The translations under genes and the position numbers were made by a program. From positions 1-64,000 of the forward strand of contig QCIG01000003.1 of the NCBI GenBank assembly GCA_003216815.1: a stretch of 64,000 bases of DNA, written 5' to 3'. How positions within the stretch are numbered: position 1 is the first letter of the stretch; every line of letters begins with the position of its first letter. Shown here one piece after another: positions 39,744 through 49,807 of this stretch. Source of the DNA: Prochlorococcus sp. AG-402-K14 (GTDB taxonomy: Bacteria; Cyanobacteriota; Cyanobacteriia; PCC-6307; Cyanobiaceae). The notes under the pieces were generated by a model. That model was not told where the DNA came from. It did not search any database and saw only the letters and a program-made list of their open reading frames with translations.

Positions 39744-41260
39744 AAGTCAGGAGCTTCTAAGCAAGCTAAAGCAGTAAACATTCCTTTCGCTTTATTTAAA
39801 GTTTCTTGGTGCTCATTAGAAGGGATGGAATCTGCAACAACGCCAGCTCCAGCTTGCACTTGAACAGTAAATTCATTTTTGTTATTCCTACGAACAACCA
39901 TTGTTCGGATAGTAATAGCAGTATTCAAGGCTCCATTTAAATCTAAAGAGCCATAAACACCTGAATAAGGACCTCTACGTTCTTTCTCTAATTGATTAAT
40001 TAGTTGCATTGCTCTTATCTTTGGGGCTCCACTAACAGTCCCAGCAGGGAAAGAAGCAATTAATAAATCCCAAACATCCTTTCCTTTATCTAAAATCCCC
40101 TCTACTTCACTAACTATGTGCATTACATGTGAATATCTTTCGATGACCATTAATTCTTTTACAAAAACACTACCTGGAGTGCAAACCCGCCCTAAATCAT
40201 TTCTACCAAGATCGACTAACATCACATGCTCAGCTCTTTCTTTCGGATCTTTTAAAAGATCTTTCTCTAGAGTTTCATCTTGCAATTCATCTTTACCTCT
40301 TGGTCGTGTTCCTGCTATTGGGCGCAAACTAGCTTCAATACCTTTTTCTGTTTGCTGGGCCTTAACCATTACCTCAGGACTGGAGCCAATAAGTTGCCAA
40401 TCCCCAAAATCAAAAAACGCCATAAATGGAGAGGGATTTACCATCCTCAAACTTCGATATAATTCAAAAGGTGTTTGTATTACAGACGACTCCAATTTTT
40501 GACTAAGAACTAACTGAAAAATATCACCTTTTTTAATAAATTCTTTTGCCAATTTAACACTCTCTTCAAATTCATTTCTTGTTGTATTACTAACCATATT
40601 AAGAGATCTATTGCCTTTCTCACTCCACTTTAAAGACTTTATTGGCTTTAAAGGAGCTGACATTAAATCTTGCAATTCCTGAATTTGTCCACAAGCAATT
40701 TCATAAGCTTTTTCAGGAGAAACTTCCTCACTTACATTTCCATATGCCACAGCGGTTATTAGACGTTTAACTTGATCAAAAATAAGAACTTTATCCATAA
40801 ACATCCAAATACCATCAGGTAAATCTTGTTCAGATAATTCATAAATAGGCACTGAGGGCTCAATCCATTGAATTAGTTCATATCCCCACATTCCAAAAAG
40901 TTGCCCAAGTTGTGGCAGGCCTGACAAAGAAACAGATTTATAAGGCTCAAGCATTTTCCGGAGCAAATTAATAGGAATTCCATGGAAGTTTTCTTGTTTT
41001 CCATTCCTCCAGCATCTTTTCAATTGATTGCCCCTTACTGTCACCTTCCACAGAGGATCTGATGCAACAACACTCCACCTCCCAATAGTTTCACCGCCTT
41101 CTACAGATTCGAGTAACACTCCTGGGGAACTATCATGACCAACTTTCAACCAGGTTGTAAGGGGAGTTTCTAAATCAGCAGGCCAGCTTTTTGCCAAAGG
41201 GATATAATTTGCCCCACTGGCAGCTGATAGAAGAAATTGTTTCTTATCTAAACTAAGCAT
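39740..41260 (-). CDS. trpE: anthranilate synthase component I
   Basis: A 506-aa TrpE-type chorismate-using enzyme, first step of tryptophan synthesis. The chorismate-binding domain (about 230-500) has GDIFQLVLSQ, IAGTRPRGKDELQDETLEKD, LLKDPKERAEHVMLVDLGRNDLGRV (metal site) and FPAGTVSGAPKIRAM. The ATG at 41260 is preferred to the TTG at 41281. The tryptophan-feedback motif LLES is present in GVLLESVEGGE. A trpG glutaminase is not adjacent. It lies downstream of psaD. Confidence 0.94.
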   Translation of the reverse strand: MLSLDKKQFLLSAASGANYIPLAKSWPADLETPLTTWLKVGHDSSPGVLLESVEGGETIGRWSVVASDPLWKVTVRGNQLKRCWRNGKQENFHGIPINLLRKMLEPYKSVSLSGLPQLGQLFGMWGYELIQWIEPSVPIYELSEQDLPDGIWMFMDKVLIFDQVKRLITAVAYGNVSEEVSPEKAYEIACGQIQELQDLMSAPLKPIKSLKWSEKGNRSLNMVSNTTRNEFEESVKLAKEFIKKGDIFQLVLSQKLESSVIQTPFELYRSLRMVNPSPFMAFFDFGDWQLIGSSPEVMVKAQQTEKGIEASLRPIAGTRPRGKDELQDETLEKDLLKDPKERAEHVMLVDLGRNDLGRVCTPGSVFVKELMVIERYSHVMHIVSEVEGILDKGKDVWDLLIASFPAGTVSGAPKIRAMQLINQLEKERRGPYSGVYGSLDLNGALNTAITIRTMVVRRNNKNEFTVQVQAGAGVVADSIPSNEHQETLNKAKGMFTALACLEAPDL

Positions 41261-41321
41261 GACTGCATAATGGCAGCCCAATATATAGATTTAAAGGGGG
41301 CAACAGTTTTAATTGATCAAC

Positions 41322-41747
41322 TCATGCATCGTAAGTTTTTTTCCCGCTAAATTTCAAACTAGCTGGATTTGGGTTCTCGCCAATCCGCCTATTGTTATAA
41401 CCTTCCTTGAGTCGCCCTTCATTAGGCTTCTCAGAAAAAACCCCATCTTTCGGGAAGAGTAATTCTCTATCTCCTCCAGGATAAATTCTATAAATTTGGG
41501 ATGTTTCTATTCTTGGCTTAAATCCCCTTAATTGCGTATTCAAAGCAAAACACTGCTCTTTTCTAGCAAAATACATTAGGTTATCTCCTGCATGCATTAC
41601 TGCTGCACCTCCAGTTGGAAGCTCAAAAACTTCAGAGGTTTTACTTGTCCAAGTAATTGCGTATTTCTCTTCGGTCTCAGCCGAGTTCAATAGTCCCCCA
41701 GTGCTACCTATATGCTTTGGAAGTGATCCAGGTAATACTTCTGTCAT
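41322..41747 (-). CDS. psaD: photosystem I subunit II (PsaD)
   Basis: A 141-aa stromal subunit that docks ferredoxin on photosystem I. Recognised from [46 protein letters not shown] and VFPKDGV-type ([11 protein letters not shown]) segments. No transmembrane segment, as expected. Located between the histidine kinase gene and trpE, all on the minus strand. Confidence 0.97.
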   Translation of the reverse strand: MTEVLPGSLPKHIGSTGGLLNSAETEEKYAITWTSKTSEVFELPTGGAAVMHAGDNLMYFARKEQCFALNTQLRGFKPRIETSQIYRIYPGGDRELLFPKDGVFSEKPNEGRLKEGYNNRRIGENPNPASLKFSGKKTYDA

Positions 41748-41843
41748 TTTTTTAATTAAATCTGCTTATTCTTTATAATTTTAAATTAGCACTTTATTTT
41801 GTGCCTTTTGACTCATCTTCTCTCAACTTCACACGCGTCAACA

Positions 41844-43235
41844 TTAATGCAACTGGTCAAATTCTTTCCCCTCAGAAATAGGAAAAAATATCGTAATCCC
41901 TCTATCTCTTCTATTGGTAAGGCGGCCACCAAGACTTTTTAAAAGCCTTTGAGTTGCAGCCTGACTGAGTTGCAAATTACCAGTCGCTGGATTCCAACTA
42001 AGTACTGGCCCAATTTCCTCATTTGAAACATTTTCTGATACTTCTGAATTATTTAATGAGGAAAGCTGGGTTAAAATTTGAAGCTTTAGTCTGTGACCAG
42101 CTGGTCTTAATTTCAAAGTTAATTCTCCACCCGATTGCAATCCTCGAGTATTACGGTCAATTAAACCGGTCAACATCAATTCAAGACCTTCAGAATCACT
42201 TAAAACTTTGGGCAAATCTTGAGCAATATCAAGAATAAGTTTTAAGCCTTTTCTCTCTAACTGACTGCCCCAAACTGGTGAGAGCATTGTGAGCATTTTC
42301 CCTAAATCAGTTAAAGCTAAATTTGTTTCATCAGGCTTACTTCTCTCCAACTCAACCGCATTAAAAATCAAACCAAAGCGATCAATTTGTTCTGTGCATT
42401 CAATATCTATTTGTTTCAAGCGATTTTCAACGACTTTGGGTAAATCTTTCTTCCTTAGAAGGGATCTTATTAAGGTTCTTATGGTCGCCAAAGGTGTTCT
42501 GATTTCATGTGTCAAAGCTTCTAGTAAAGAAATTTCACTAGTTTTTGAAGTTGATTTGTGATCGTTAACTATATTATCTGGCATAGTCTGGATATTTAAA
42601 CTTGGCGCAATATCAGCAAGTCGTTGCGATAACAAAGGCCAAAAGACTTTAGATAAATCATCATTTGTTTTTAGCTGGCCCATCTCCTCAAGAGAATTTC
42701 TAAGATTATTTGCTTGTTCAATATTTTCTGTATTCAATCTATTATCAAGCAATGTCAAGAGATCACTCAAAGTTTCTGGATCACTTCGCATTAACAATTT
42801 TCGATCATGATTTTTACCTTCCAAAGCCAAAGCAATTTGAATTTCAGGAGTGATAACTATTAGCAATGGATCATTGCCATCTTCCTCTAAAAGAGTCAAG
42901 CGCTCATAGTTTGAAGAATCATTATGAGTATCTATCGGAGATGATTTACTAGGAGGCAAAATCCCAACAGAAGGATTTGTAAGGTTTAACAAATCTTTTG
43001 GAGCCCACACCCATCCTTGAAATTTTTTCAGTAATTTAGGTTCATATAAAGCAGGTAACGGGGAAGAAAGCCACAAACCCCGAGTCAGATTCATAGGTAA
43101 TAAAATGTCCGATTGAAGAGTATCTAGAGCTGCCCACCACATTCTGCGAACCGTAGTTTCACTGCATGAAATTTGTGGTACGCCTTGAGCCATCCTTTGT
43201 TGTAAATCCTGAATAGTGACTAAAGGTTCGCTCAA
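41844..43235 (-). CDS. histidine kinase with degenerate ATP-binding domain
   Basis: A 463-aa protein. The HisKA H-box is canonical (LTHEIRTPLATIRTLIRSLL, about 240). The catalytic domain that follows is poor: the N-box reads LMLTGLIDRNTRG without the usual Asn, and DxGxG and GxGL are absent (NLQLSQAATQRLLKSLGGRL holds their place). The N-terminal 200 residues are an unknown sensor region without transmembrane segments. The GGAGG ribosome-binding site favours the TTG at 43235 over a TTG at 43247. It sits upstream of psaD and may share its transcript. No response regulator is adjacent. Confidence 0.8.
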   Translation of the reverse strand: MSEPLVTIQDLQQRMAQGVPQISCSETTVRRMWWAALDTLQSDILLPMNLTRGLWLSSPLPALYEPKLLKKFQGWVWAPKDLLNLTNPSVGILPPSKSSPIDTHNDSSNYERLTLLEEDGNDPLLIVITPEIQIALALEGKNHDRKLLMRSDPETLSDLLTLLDNRLNTENIEQANNLRNSLEEMGQLKTNDDLSKVFWPLLSQRLADIAPSLNIQTMPDNIVNDHKSTSKTSEISLLEALTHEIRTPLATIRTLIRSLLRKKDLPKVVENRLKQIDIECTEQIDRFGLIFNAVELERSKPDETNLALTDLGKMLTMLSPVWGSQLERKGLKLILDIAQDLPKVLSDSEGLELMLTGLIDRNTRGLQSGGELTLKLRPAGHRLKLQILTQLSSLNNSEVSENVSNEEIGPVLSWNPATGNLQLSQAATQRLLKSLGGRLTNRRDRGITIFFPISEGKEFDQLH

Positions 43236-43247
43236 AATAACCTCCAA

Positions 43248-43682
43248 ATTTGACGCAATCCTTCAAAACCATTGAATTGATTAGATTTTGAAGAACAAAA
43301 ATTCATAAAAAGCAGAGTGAAAATGTCTTGAATTTTTCTAGACTGTTTTTACTTAAAACTGAATTGAGAATTCTCAATCAATTTGTTGAATAAGCAAAAG
43401 ATTTTGTGAAAAAACATGCTTGTGAGACCTAGCGGTCTATTTACTTAAGATTGAAAGGAGTAATACCAATTGCTCCTAATAGAATCGTTCAAGTTCGCCA
43501 AGAAATTATGATAACTAATTTAGTGAAAATCTTGTTTTAACTAATGGTGAGGATTCCTTCCTTTACATAACCAATAAAACTCACCTTAAGGTGATACCTC
43601 CCAATTTAGTCAACTTAGTCTCGGAAATCTATTACAACTCTTGTTAGAACAAGAATAGCTTCAAAAAAGTTCAGGCATATTT
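43248..43682. other. 435-bp gene-free gap rich in inverted repeats
   Basis: No ORF longer than about 10 codons is visible on either strand. The gap holds five clear inverted repeats: ATTGAGAATTCTCAAT (43363-43378), AGACC-TAGC-GGTCT (43425-43438), AGGAGTAAT-ACCA-ATTGCTCCT with one G-U pair (43456-43477), TCACCTTAAGGTGA (43581-43594) and TCTTGTT-AG-AACAAGA (43639-43654). It lies downstream of rodA and upstream of the kinase gene. A structured RNA or a set of operators is possible. Confidence 0.5.
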
Positions 43683-44948
43683 TCAAAGGTTTTTTCTTAT
43701 GGATTGACCACGTCTAGAAACAGATAAACAAAAGCCTAAACTTATAAAATTAACCAATAATGCAGTTCTTCCATAACTCATAAAAGGCAATGGAATTCCG
43801 GTAACAGGGCCTAAGCCAATAGTCATAAATATATTCACCATAATCTGAAAAATAAACATTGAAGCTATTCCAATCACAACCAAAGATTCAAAATCACTTC
43901 GCGCAATAAAAGCTATTTTAATTAATCGAAGAATTAGAATAGACAATAAAAATATAACTAATAAAGATCCCAAAAAGCCTGTTTCTTCTCCAAGAGCACT
44001 AAAAATAAAATCAGTATGTTGTTCTGGAATAAATTTTAATTTAGTTAATTGTCCTTGCATCAGACCTGTACCAAACAATCCTCCAGATCCAATGCCTATT
44101 TTACTTTGAAGCATATGATACCCACCACCCAAGGGGTCTTTACTGGGATCAAGGAACATAATTAGGCGATCTCTTTGATAATCCTTTAGAACACTGTCCC
44201 AAAACCAGGGAGTAATTTTGGCTATTAATAAATGAAGAACAAGGACCAAGAAGGTCAATATTTTTTTATTTGGTAAAGCTTTGTATGCTATTAAACCAAT
44301 TATGGGTATCCAAATAATAAGTCCAAACTGAAACAGGCAAGCAAGTAATCCTGAAACTAAACTAGCTAAAATAATGAATGCCCATTCAAATGGCATTCCC
44401 GACCAATACAGCATCCCGAGAAGTATTGCTCCAAATACAAGAGATGTTCCAAGATCTGGTTGAATGAAAACCAGAGTCCAAGGGAAAAAAGATACCAATA
44501 AAGGTTTAGTTAAATGAGATAAACCAGAGAATCTTTTTCGATCTAAAATAGAAGCTAAAATCAGTATTAAAGTTATTTTAGCTAACTCTGATGGTTGAAT
44601 ATTTAAACCTGCAAAGCTCAACCATCTCTGTGCTCCAAGTGCAGCGGTACCACTAAAATTTACATATAAAAGTGTTAAAATAGTAAAAAAATACATTGGT
44701 AAAATATATTGACGAAAAGCTTGCAAAGGAAATTGAGCCAAGACATAAACGATTAAGCAGCCTATATATGCCATGATTGCATGTTGATACCAATCTGTAA
44801 TCCCAAGATGTCTTTGAGTACTTGCAATTAAGAAGCAAGACAAATGTACTAGAAAAAAAGGTACCGCCCATATTATAAAATCGATTTTTTTCCAATATTT
44901 TTTTTTTCTAACTAGTTTTAAATTAAATATTGTACTTCGGCCAAACAT
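43683..44948 (-). CDS. rodA: rod shape-determining peptidoglycan polymerase RodA
   Basis: A 421-aa SEDS-family membrane glycosyltransferase with about ten hydrophobic segments. Signatures are GTAALGAQRWLSFAGLNIQPSE, FIQPDLGTSLVFGAILLG (catalytic Asp), DPSKDPLGGGYHMLQSKIGIGSGGLFG, and the C-terminal GPVTGIPLPFMSYG. The partner PBP2 gene is not in the window. It starts 18 bp after mrp. Confidence 0.95.
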   Translation of the reverse strand: MFGRSTIFNLKLVRKKKYWKKIDFIIWAVPFFLVHLSCFLIASTQRHLGITDWYQHAIMAYIGCLIVYVLAQFPLQAFRQYILPMYFFTILTLLYVNFSGTAALGAQRWLSFAGLNIQPSELAKITLILILASILDRKRFSGLSHLTKPLLVSFFPWTLVFIQPDLGTSLVFGAILLGMLYWSGMPFEWAFIILASLVSGLLACLFQFGLIIWIPIIGLIAYKALPNKKILTFLVLVLHLLIAKITPWFWDSVLKDYQRDRLIMFLDPSKDPLGGGYHMLQSKIGIGSGGLFGTGLMQGQLTKLKFIPEQHTDFIFSALGEETGFLGSLLVIFLLSILILRLIKIAFIARSDFESLVVIGIASMFIFQIMVNIFMTIGLGPVTGIPLPFMSYGRTALLVNFISLGFCLSVSRRGQSIRKNL

Positions 44949-44966
44949 AATAATTAATTTAAATTT

Positions 44967-46049
44967 CTATTTAATAGTTAATGAATTAAATACAGTCCCC
45001 GCGAGTTCTAAAAATACTTTTGCGGTTATTGAATCTCGAGAAGTATGGACCACCGGAAGATCATTGCCAGTTCCAGAATAAATATCTGATTCTATGGGTA
45101 TCTGAGCAAGTAAAGGGACATTATTTTCCATTGCTAGTTGCTTTCCTCCACCCGAACCAAAAATCTCATAAGATTTTTGAGGTTGATCAGGAGGAATAAA
45201 ACAAGTCATATTTTCTACCACTCCAAGGATAGGAATATTCATTTGTTTAAACATTGCCAGCCCCCTTCGTGAGTCTTGAAGGGATACATTTTGGGGAGTT
45301 GTCACAATAATGACGCCCGCCATAGGTACTGCCTGAGCCAAAGAAAGTTGAGCATCTCCAGTCCCAGGAGGAAGATCAACTATCAAAAAATCACGTTCTC
45401 CCCAAGAAGCTTGATATAAAAATTGCCTAATAATACCGTTAAGCATTGGTCCTCGCCAAATCACTGGCTGATTTTGATCAATCAATAATCCCATTGAAAC
45501 CATTCCGATTCCACAGGTTTCAATAGGAATAATCTTTTGTTCTGCCCCCGACCCACTTACTTCAGGAGTTGTTTCGCTAACACCAAGCATATAAGGAGTA
45601 TTTGGCCCGTAGATATCCGCATCAAGCAAGCCAACCTTAAGCCCCTTTTGACTAAGCGCACATGCCAAATTCACAGCAATCGTACTTTTTCCTACACCAC
45701 CTTTACCGCTACTAATCGCAAGTATATTTTTCACATTTGGTATTACACTTAATCCTTGAGATTGGCCACCATGTCCAGCTTGCCCTATAGGGGACTGATT
45801 TGATTGAGATGAATTTCCGATCTCAATTTGAACTTCTTCTATACCCTCCAATGACTTAATACTTTCTCTTATATCATTAGCAATTCTGTCTCTTTGATCT
45901 TGGGCAAAATCTGGAAGAGTCAATCTGGCAACTATTTTTGGTGGCTTTACCGAAACTATGTTTAGCCATCCAAGCTCTGTAATCGATCGCTTACTTCCAA
46001 CATCTTTGACTGAATCAAAAGCTTGTAAAACCTTTTCGTTGGGTTCCAT
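44967..46049 (-). CDS. mrp: Mrp/ApbC family iron-sulfur carrier ATPase
   Basis: A 360-aa protein with an N-terminal MIP18 (DUF59) domain (about 1-90) and a P-loop ATPase domain. The deviant Walker A is SSGKGGVGKSTIAVNLA (about 112). The conserved MGLLIDQNQPVIWRGPML and LIVDLPPGTGDAQLSLAQ follow. It carries or inserts Fe-S clusters for enzymes such as the photosystem I precursors, by family analogy. The C-terminal CxxC pair is replaced by a single cysteine (NMTCFIPPDQ). Confidence 0.94.
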   Translation of the reverse strand: MEPNEKVLQAFDSVKDVGSKRSITELGWLNIVSVKPPKIVARLTLPDFAQDQRDRIANDIRESIKSLEGIEEVQIEIGNSSQSNQSPIGQAGHGGQSQGLSVIPNVKNILAISSGKGGVGKSTIAVNLACALSQKGLKVGLLDADIYGPNTPYMLGVSETTPEVSGSGAEQKIIPIETCGIGMVSMGLLIDQNQPVIWRGPMLNGIIRQFLYQASWGERDFLIVDLPPGTGDAQLSLAQAVPMAGVIIVTTPQNVSLQDSRRGLAMFKQMNIPILGVVENMTCFIPPDQPQKSYEIFGSGGGKQLAMENNVPLLAQIPIESDIYSGTGNDLPVVHTSRDSITAKVFLELAGTVFNSLTIK

Positions 46050-46229
46050 TCTTAATTTCTAATACACTTGATAATAGTGAAAAAATCAACATATTTTCTA
46101 CTTCATTATTCAATGATGCTGGCTTTGATAATAAGTAAAATATATTCGCAATACAAACTTTTCCAATATTGAAGTGAAATTTGCATCATTTGAAAGTAGT
46201 TTTCTAAAGATAGAAAAATAAAATTAATT

Positions 46230-47276
46230 TTGTCATCCTCACAAGATCAAGCCAATTTACCGGCAACAAACTCAAGAGATCGAGCTAAACAGCTTGTTTT
46301 AGATCTTCAAGATGAAATTTGTATTGGACTAGAAACTATTGATGGAGAGGGTAAATTCCTAGAAGAATCCTGGAAGAGACCTGAAGGAGGAGGAGGACGC
46401 TCAAGAGTCTTAAAAGATGGGAAAATCTTTGAACAAGGAGGAGTGAATTTCTCTGAGGTTCATGGTAATGAACTTCCACCTTCAATAATTAGCCAAAGGC
46501 CTGAAGCAAAAGGACACTCTTGGTTTGCAACAGGAACCTCAATGGTTCTTCACCCCAAAAGCCCTTATATACCAACTGTTCATCTAAATTATAGATATTT
46601 CGAGGCAGGTCCTGTTTGGTGGTTTGGTGGGGGTGCAGATTTAACACCCTTCTATCCATACCTATCTGATACACGTCACTTTCATGCATGTCATAAAACT
46701 GCATGTGACACAATCAATACAGATCTACATAAGGTGTTCAAACCTTGGTGTGACGAATATTTCTTCCTAAAGCATAGAAATGAGACAAGAGGTATTGGTG
46801 GAATTTTTTATGACTATCAAGATGGAAAAGGTTTACTTTATAAAGGACAAAACCCTAAGGGTAAGGCATCTAAGATTTCAAATGAAATAGGTAACTATTC
46901 TCTGGATTGGGAAGATCTTTTTTCTCTTGCAAAAGCATGCGGACAGGCATTTCTACCCTCCTATGAGCCAATCATAAAGAAACGACAAAATGAAAGCTAT
47001 TCCAACAAAGAAAGAGACTTTCAACTTTACAGACGAGGTAGATATGCTGAATTCAATCTTGTATGGGATAGAGGAACCATTTTTGGATTACAAACGAATG
47101 GAAGAACGGAATCAATATTAATGTCATTACCACCCTTAGCAAGATGGGAGTATGGATTTAAGGCAGAAGAAAATTCACGAGAAGCTCTACTAACAGATTT
47201 ATTTACTAAACCTCAAGATTGGTTCACAGATATATCCCTCGAAGATAAGTGTCGTCGCCATCAAGCTTTTGATTAG
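46230..47276 (+). CDS. hemF: coproporphyrinogen III oxidase, aerobic
   Basis: A 348-aa HemF, oxygen-dependent decarboxylation to protoporphyrinogen IX on the heme/chlorophyll route. Signatures are [38 protein letters not shown] and [15 protein letters not shown], and [11 protein letters not shown] near the active site. The start is TTG at 46230; no ATG is available near this N-terminus. Its last 53 bp overlap the 3' end of the convergent amidase-like gene. Confidence 0.96.
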   Translation: MSSSQDQANLPATNSRDRAKQLVLDLQDEICIGLETIDGEGKFLEESWKRPEGGGGRSRVLKDGKIFEQGGVNFSEVHGNELPPSIISQRPEAKGHSWFATGTSMVLHPKSPYIPTVHLNYRYFEAGPVWWFGGGADLTPFYPYLSDTRHFHACHKTACDTINTDLHKVFKPWCDEYFFLKHRNETRGIGGIFYDYQDGKGLLYKGQNPKGKASKISNEIGNYSLDWEDLFSLAKACGQAFLPSYEPIIKKRQNESYSNKERDFQLYRRGRYAEFNLVWDRGTIFGLQTNGRTESILMSLPPLARWEYGFKAEENSREALLTDLFTKPQDWFTDISLEDKCRRHQAFD

Positions 47277-48048
47277 ATACCGCATGTCTATTCAACCCAT
47301 CCAAAAAAGCCTTAACTATTGCATTTGATAAAAGCTTTATTGTTCTTTGCCTAGTTTTTACATTCCTAAGATTTTCTTCTAGTGAACCCTCTAATTTCCC
47401 AATTTCAAGAATCCTTATTTGCCTTCTTGGGGCACCTAATCCCCCTCTAAATAAAACTGGAAAACGTCCGAATCTTCTTGCGATTGATTCATCTATTTTA
47501 TTTGGTATCTCATGGAAAGGTGGAATCAAACCTGCACCAACTCCATAATGACCATATGAATCAAAATGAATCTCTAAAGCATATCCACCATTTTGGGAAA
47601 ATTTCTTCCCTACTGACCAATTAGTTCTCGGATCATTAGCATCATCAATATTTCTTATACCTGGATCATAAGATCTGATATTTAACCCTCTCTCTTGACC
47701 AAGTTGAACAATTGATTCCTGTAATTTTAAATTCCAAAAAAGTTCATCACTAATGTCAGGATCCATTGGACTTAAGCCCAACTTATCAACAGCTTCGCCA
47801 GAGGTACCAGCACCAGCTAAACCCTGAGAATCTGCATGTCCAGCCAAAATCAAAATAGGAATATCCTTACTAACATCTTTAGTGCCTATCCAACGAGCAG
47901 GGAGGTTAACTCCTTCTCCAATAAGCAGCTCAATATCATCAGTGAAATTTAAATTTTTTATAAAATATAGTTGTGAAAAAGCATAAAAAAGAAATGAGAA
48001 TACTGCCAGACTTGAAATATGTAATAAACGATTTTTAACCAAAAACAT
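47224..48048 (-). CDS. membrane-anchored amidase_3-like protein
   Basis: A 274-aa protein with one N-terminal hydrophobic segment (about 8-30), so probably anchored facing the periplasm. The rest resembles a divergent zinc N-acetylmuramoyl-L-alanine amidase. [10 protein letters not shown] supplies a first His, [11 protein letters not shown] a Glu exactly 14 residues later, and [10 protein letters not shown] a second His. The remainder ([15 protein letters not shown]) is unlike standard amidases. The activity is inferred from spacing only. It overlaps hemF by 53 bp, with the stop codons pointing into each other. Confidence 0.6.
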   Translation of the reverse strand: MFLVKNRLLHISSLAVFSFLFYAFSQLYFIKNLNFTDDIELLIGEGVNLPARWIGTKDVSKDIPILILAGHADSQGLAGAGTSGEAVDKLGLSPMDPDISDELFWNLKLQESIVQLGQERGLNIRSYDPGIRNIDDANDPRTNWSVGKKFSQNGGYALEIHFDSYGHYGVGAGLIPPFHEIPNKIDESIARRFGRFPVLFRGGLGAPRRQIRILEIGKLEGSLEENLRNVKTRQRTIKLLSNAIVKAFLDGLNRHAVSNQKLDGDDTYLRGIYL

Positions 48049-48051
48049 TAC

Positions 48052-48609
48052 TTAAATCGGAGAAGAAAGTAGAGAATTTTCACTACTAAGCGCTAGACTT
48101 TCAGATAATTCCACCTGAATGGCTATAAGCTCATCTCGATGCGCTTTGATTCGTAAAATACTGATATTGGAGATTTCTGAACTTACTAACTTAAGCTCTA
48201 ATGATTCCTCTCGTTTGGATTTTTTACGATAGATAAATCCAGCTAAAGGTGCTCCAATTGCAGCCAGAAGAAGAGGCCACCAACTTAAAGCAGGATAAAG
48301 CTGAATCAAGACTAGACCCAAGCAAGCTGAACCAAGTCCTCCTAAGCAGGATAAAAAGATTGCTAAAAAAGTACTCGAAGCAACACTTCCATTAAAGAGC
48401 AACAATTTTTCTTCAACATTTCCTCCATTTTTTTTCCAACCACGTTCTTCCAACCAAAAACTAATTCCATTGAGCACTTCCAAAGGAGGCAAAGGAGATT
48501 GAATATCTACAATTGTTGTGCGGTCCTTACTGGCAGCCCTCAGAAAAAACACCAAACCTATAGCCAATAGGATAGTGAGAAATAAAGTTGAGGAGAATGC
48601 AGATTGCAT
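48052..48609 (-). CDS. cofactor assembly of complex C subunit B (CCB2/CCB4-like)
   Basis: A 185-aa membrane protein: N-terminal helix (SSTLFLTILLAIGLVFFLRAASKDR pattern, about 5-29), a soluble stretch, two further hydrophobic segments (about 74-98 and 104-122), and a C-terminal strand region RIKAHRDELIAIQVEL. This is the layout of the cyanobacterial CCB2/CCB4 (DUF2930) family, which attaches heme c(i) to cytochrome b6. It lies 3 bp upstream of the amidase-like gene. Confidence 0.8.
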   Translation of the reverse strand: MQSAFSSTLFLTILLAIGLVFFLRAASKDRTTIVDIQSPLPPLEVLNGISFWLEERGWKKNGGNVEEKLLLFNGSVASSTFLAIFLSCLGGLGSACLGLVLIQLYPALSWWPLLLAAIGAPLAGFIYRKKSKREESLELKLVSSEISNISILRIKAHRDELIAIQVELSESLALSSENSLLSSPI

Positions 48610-48813
48610 CTCAAAAAAACGATCAACTACATATTAATTGTTACGGAAGACATAGCTACAAAAGTGTGCTACAAAAAATAAAAATCGTTAAATCCTAATT
48701 ATAAAATATTAGAAATAATAAAATGAGTTAATTTATTGAAAATTTTTTATCATTTAAGGCATTAGAATTTGATCATACAAAAACTTATTCATTAAAAGCC
48801 CACTAAATTTGTT

Positions 48814-49458
48814 ATGCCACAAAAATCAGATGAACCTGAAACTTTCAAGATCTTTGATAAGGACATAGATAATGAAACTGAAGTTGCTTTAAGCTCATCT
48901 TTAGCTTTAGCAGTTGATACTGAAGCTATGGGTTTAATTCATGGTAGAGATAGGTTATGTTTAATACAGATATGTGATGAATTAGATAATGTTATATGTG
49001 TTCGTATAGAGAAGAATCAGAATTCAGCCCCAAATTTAAAGTCTATTCTTGAGAAACAGACTATTGAAAAAGTCTTTCACTTTGCAAGATTTGATGTAGC
49101 TGCATTAGCAAGTAATCTCAATATTGAAGTTAATCCAATTTTCTGTACAAAAATTGCAAGTAAAATAGGTAGAACTTATAGCCCAAGACATGGCTTAAAG
49201 GAAGTAATAATGGAAACTATTGGAGTAGAATTAGATAAGACAGCTCAAAGTAGTGACTGGGGAAAAGTTGGGGATCTAACTCAAAAACAGCTTATCTATG
49301 CAGCTAATGATGTTAGATATTTAATAAAAGCAAAACAAAAACTTGAAGAGATGTTGAGAAGGGAGGACAGATGGGATTTAGCTAAAAAATGTTTCCAATG
49401 CATACCAACTTTATCCGAGCTTGATAGAAGAAGATTTACACATATTTTTGAACACTAA
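48814..49458 (+). CDS. RNase D-like 3'-5' exonuclease
   Basis: A 214-aa DEDDy exonuclease domain without the HRDC extension of full RNase D. Motif I is AVDTEAMGL (Asp35, Glu37), motif II is FHFARFDVAAL, and motif III is YAANDVRYLI with Tyr and Asp. A stable-RNA 3' processing role is likely from family knowledge. It is convergent with the 89-aa gene that follows, 22 bp away. Confidence 0.88.
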   Translation: MPQKSDEPETFKIFDKDIDNETEVALSSSLALAVDTEAMGLIHGRDRLCLIQICDELDNVICVRIEKNQNSAPNLKSILEKQTIEKVFHFARFDVAALASNLNIEVNPIFCTKIASKIGRTYSPRHGLKEVIMETIGVELDKTAQSSDWGKVGDLTQKQLIYAANDVRYLIKAKQKLEEMLRREDRWDLAKKCFQCIPTLSELDRRRFTHIFEH

Positions 49459-49480
49459 ATTTTTTTAATCTAAATATCTA

Positions 49481-49750
49481 TTAATCCTCAAGCATAAAGT
49501 TTTCCTCTTCTTTTAAAGCCTTCAATAATTGATCAAAAGATGCCGCAGAAGAATCGCCTTGTTGTTTATCCTCCTCGATAGTTTGTTCTAAGAGCTTTTG
49601 AGCAATTTCTTTTCTTGATTGCAAATCTTTCTTTCCTTCTTTAGCTGCAGCAACCTCTACTTTTCTTCGAGCAGCTGCAATACTAATACTTAAAGAAGAT
49701 GCCAATTGAGCACAGATCTTAAGATAATGATGATCTTCAATTAATGGCAT
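49481..49750 (-). CDS. conserved hypothetical 89-aa helical protein
   Basis: An 89-aa highly charged protein with predicted long helices (LASSLSISIAAARRKVEVAAAKEG) and an acidic C-terminus (LLKALKEEENFMLED). No signal peptide, membrane segment or cysteine pattern. It resembles the small helical picocyanobacterial proteins of unknown function. It follows the lipid-A-synthase relative by 57 bp in the same orientation. Confidence 0.7.
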   Translation of the reverse strand: MPLIEDHHYLKICAQLASSLSISIAAARRKVEVAAAKEGKKDLQSRKEIAQKLLEQTIEEDKQQGDSSAASFDQLLKALKEEENFMLED

Positions 49751-49807
49751 ATGTAAAAGCTTGACTAGACAATCTTCATAGAAAATCTCCTATTAGGTTA
49801 CACCGCA

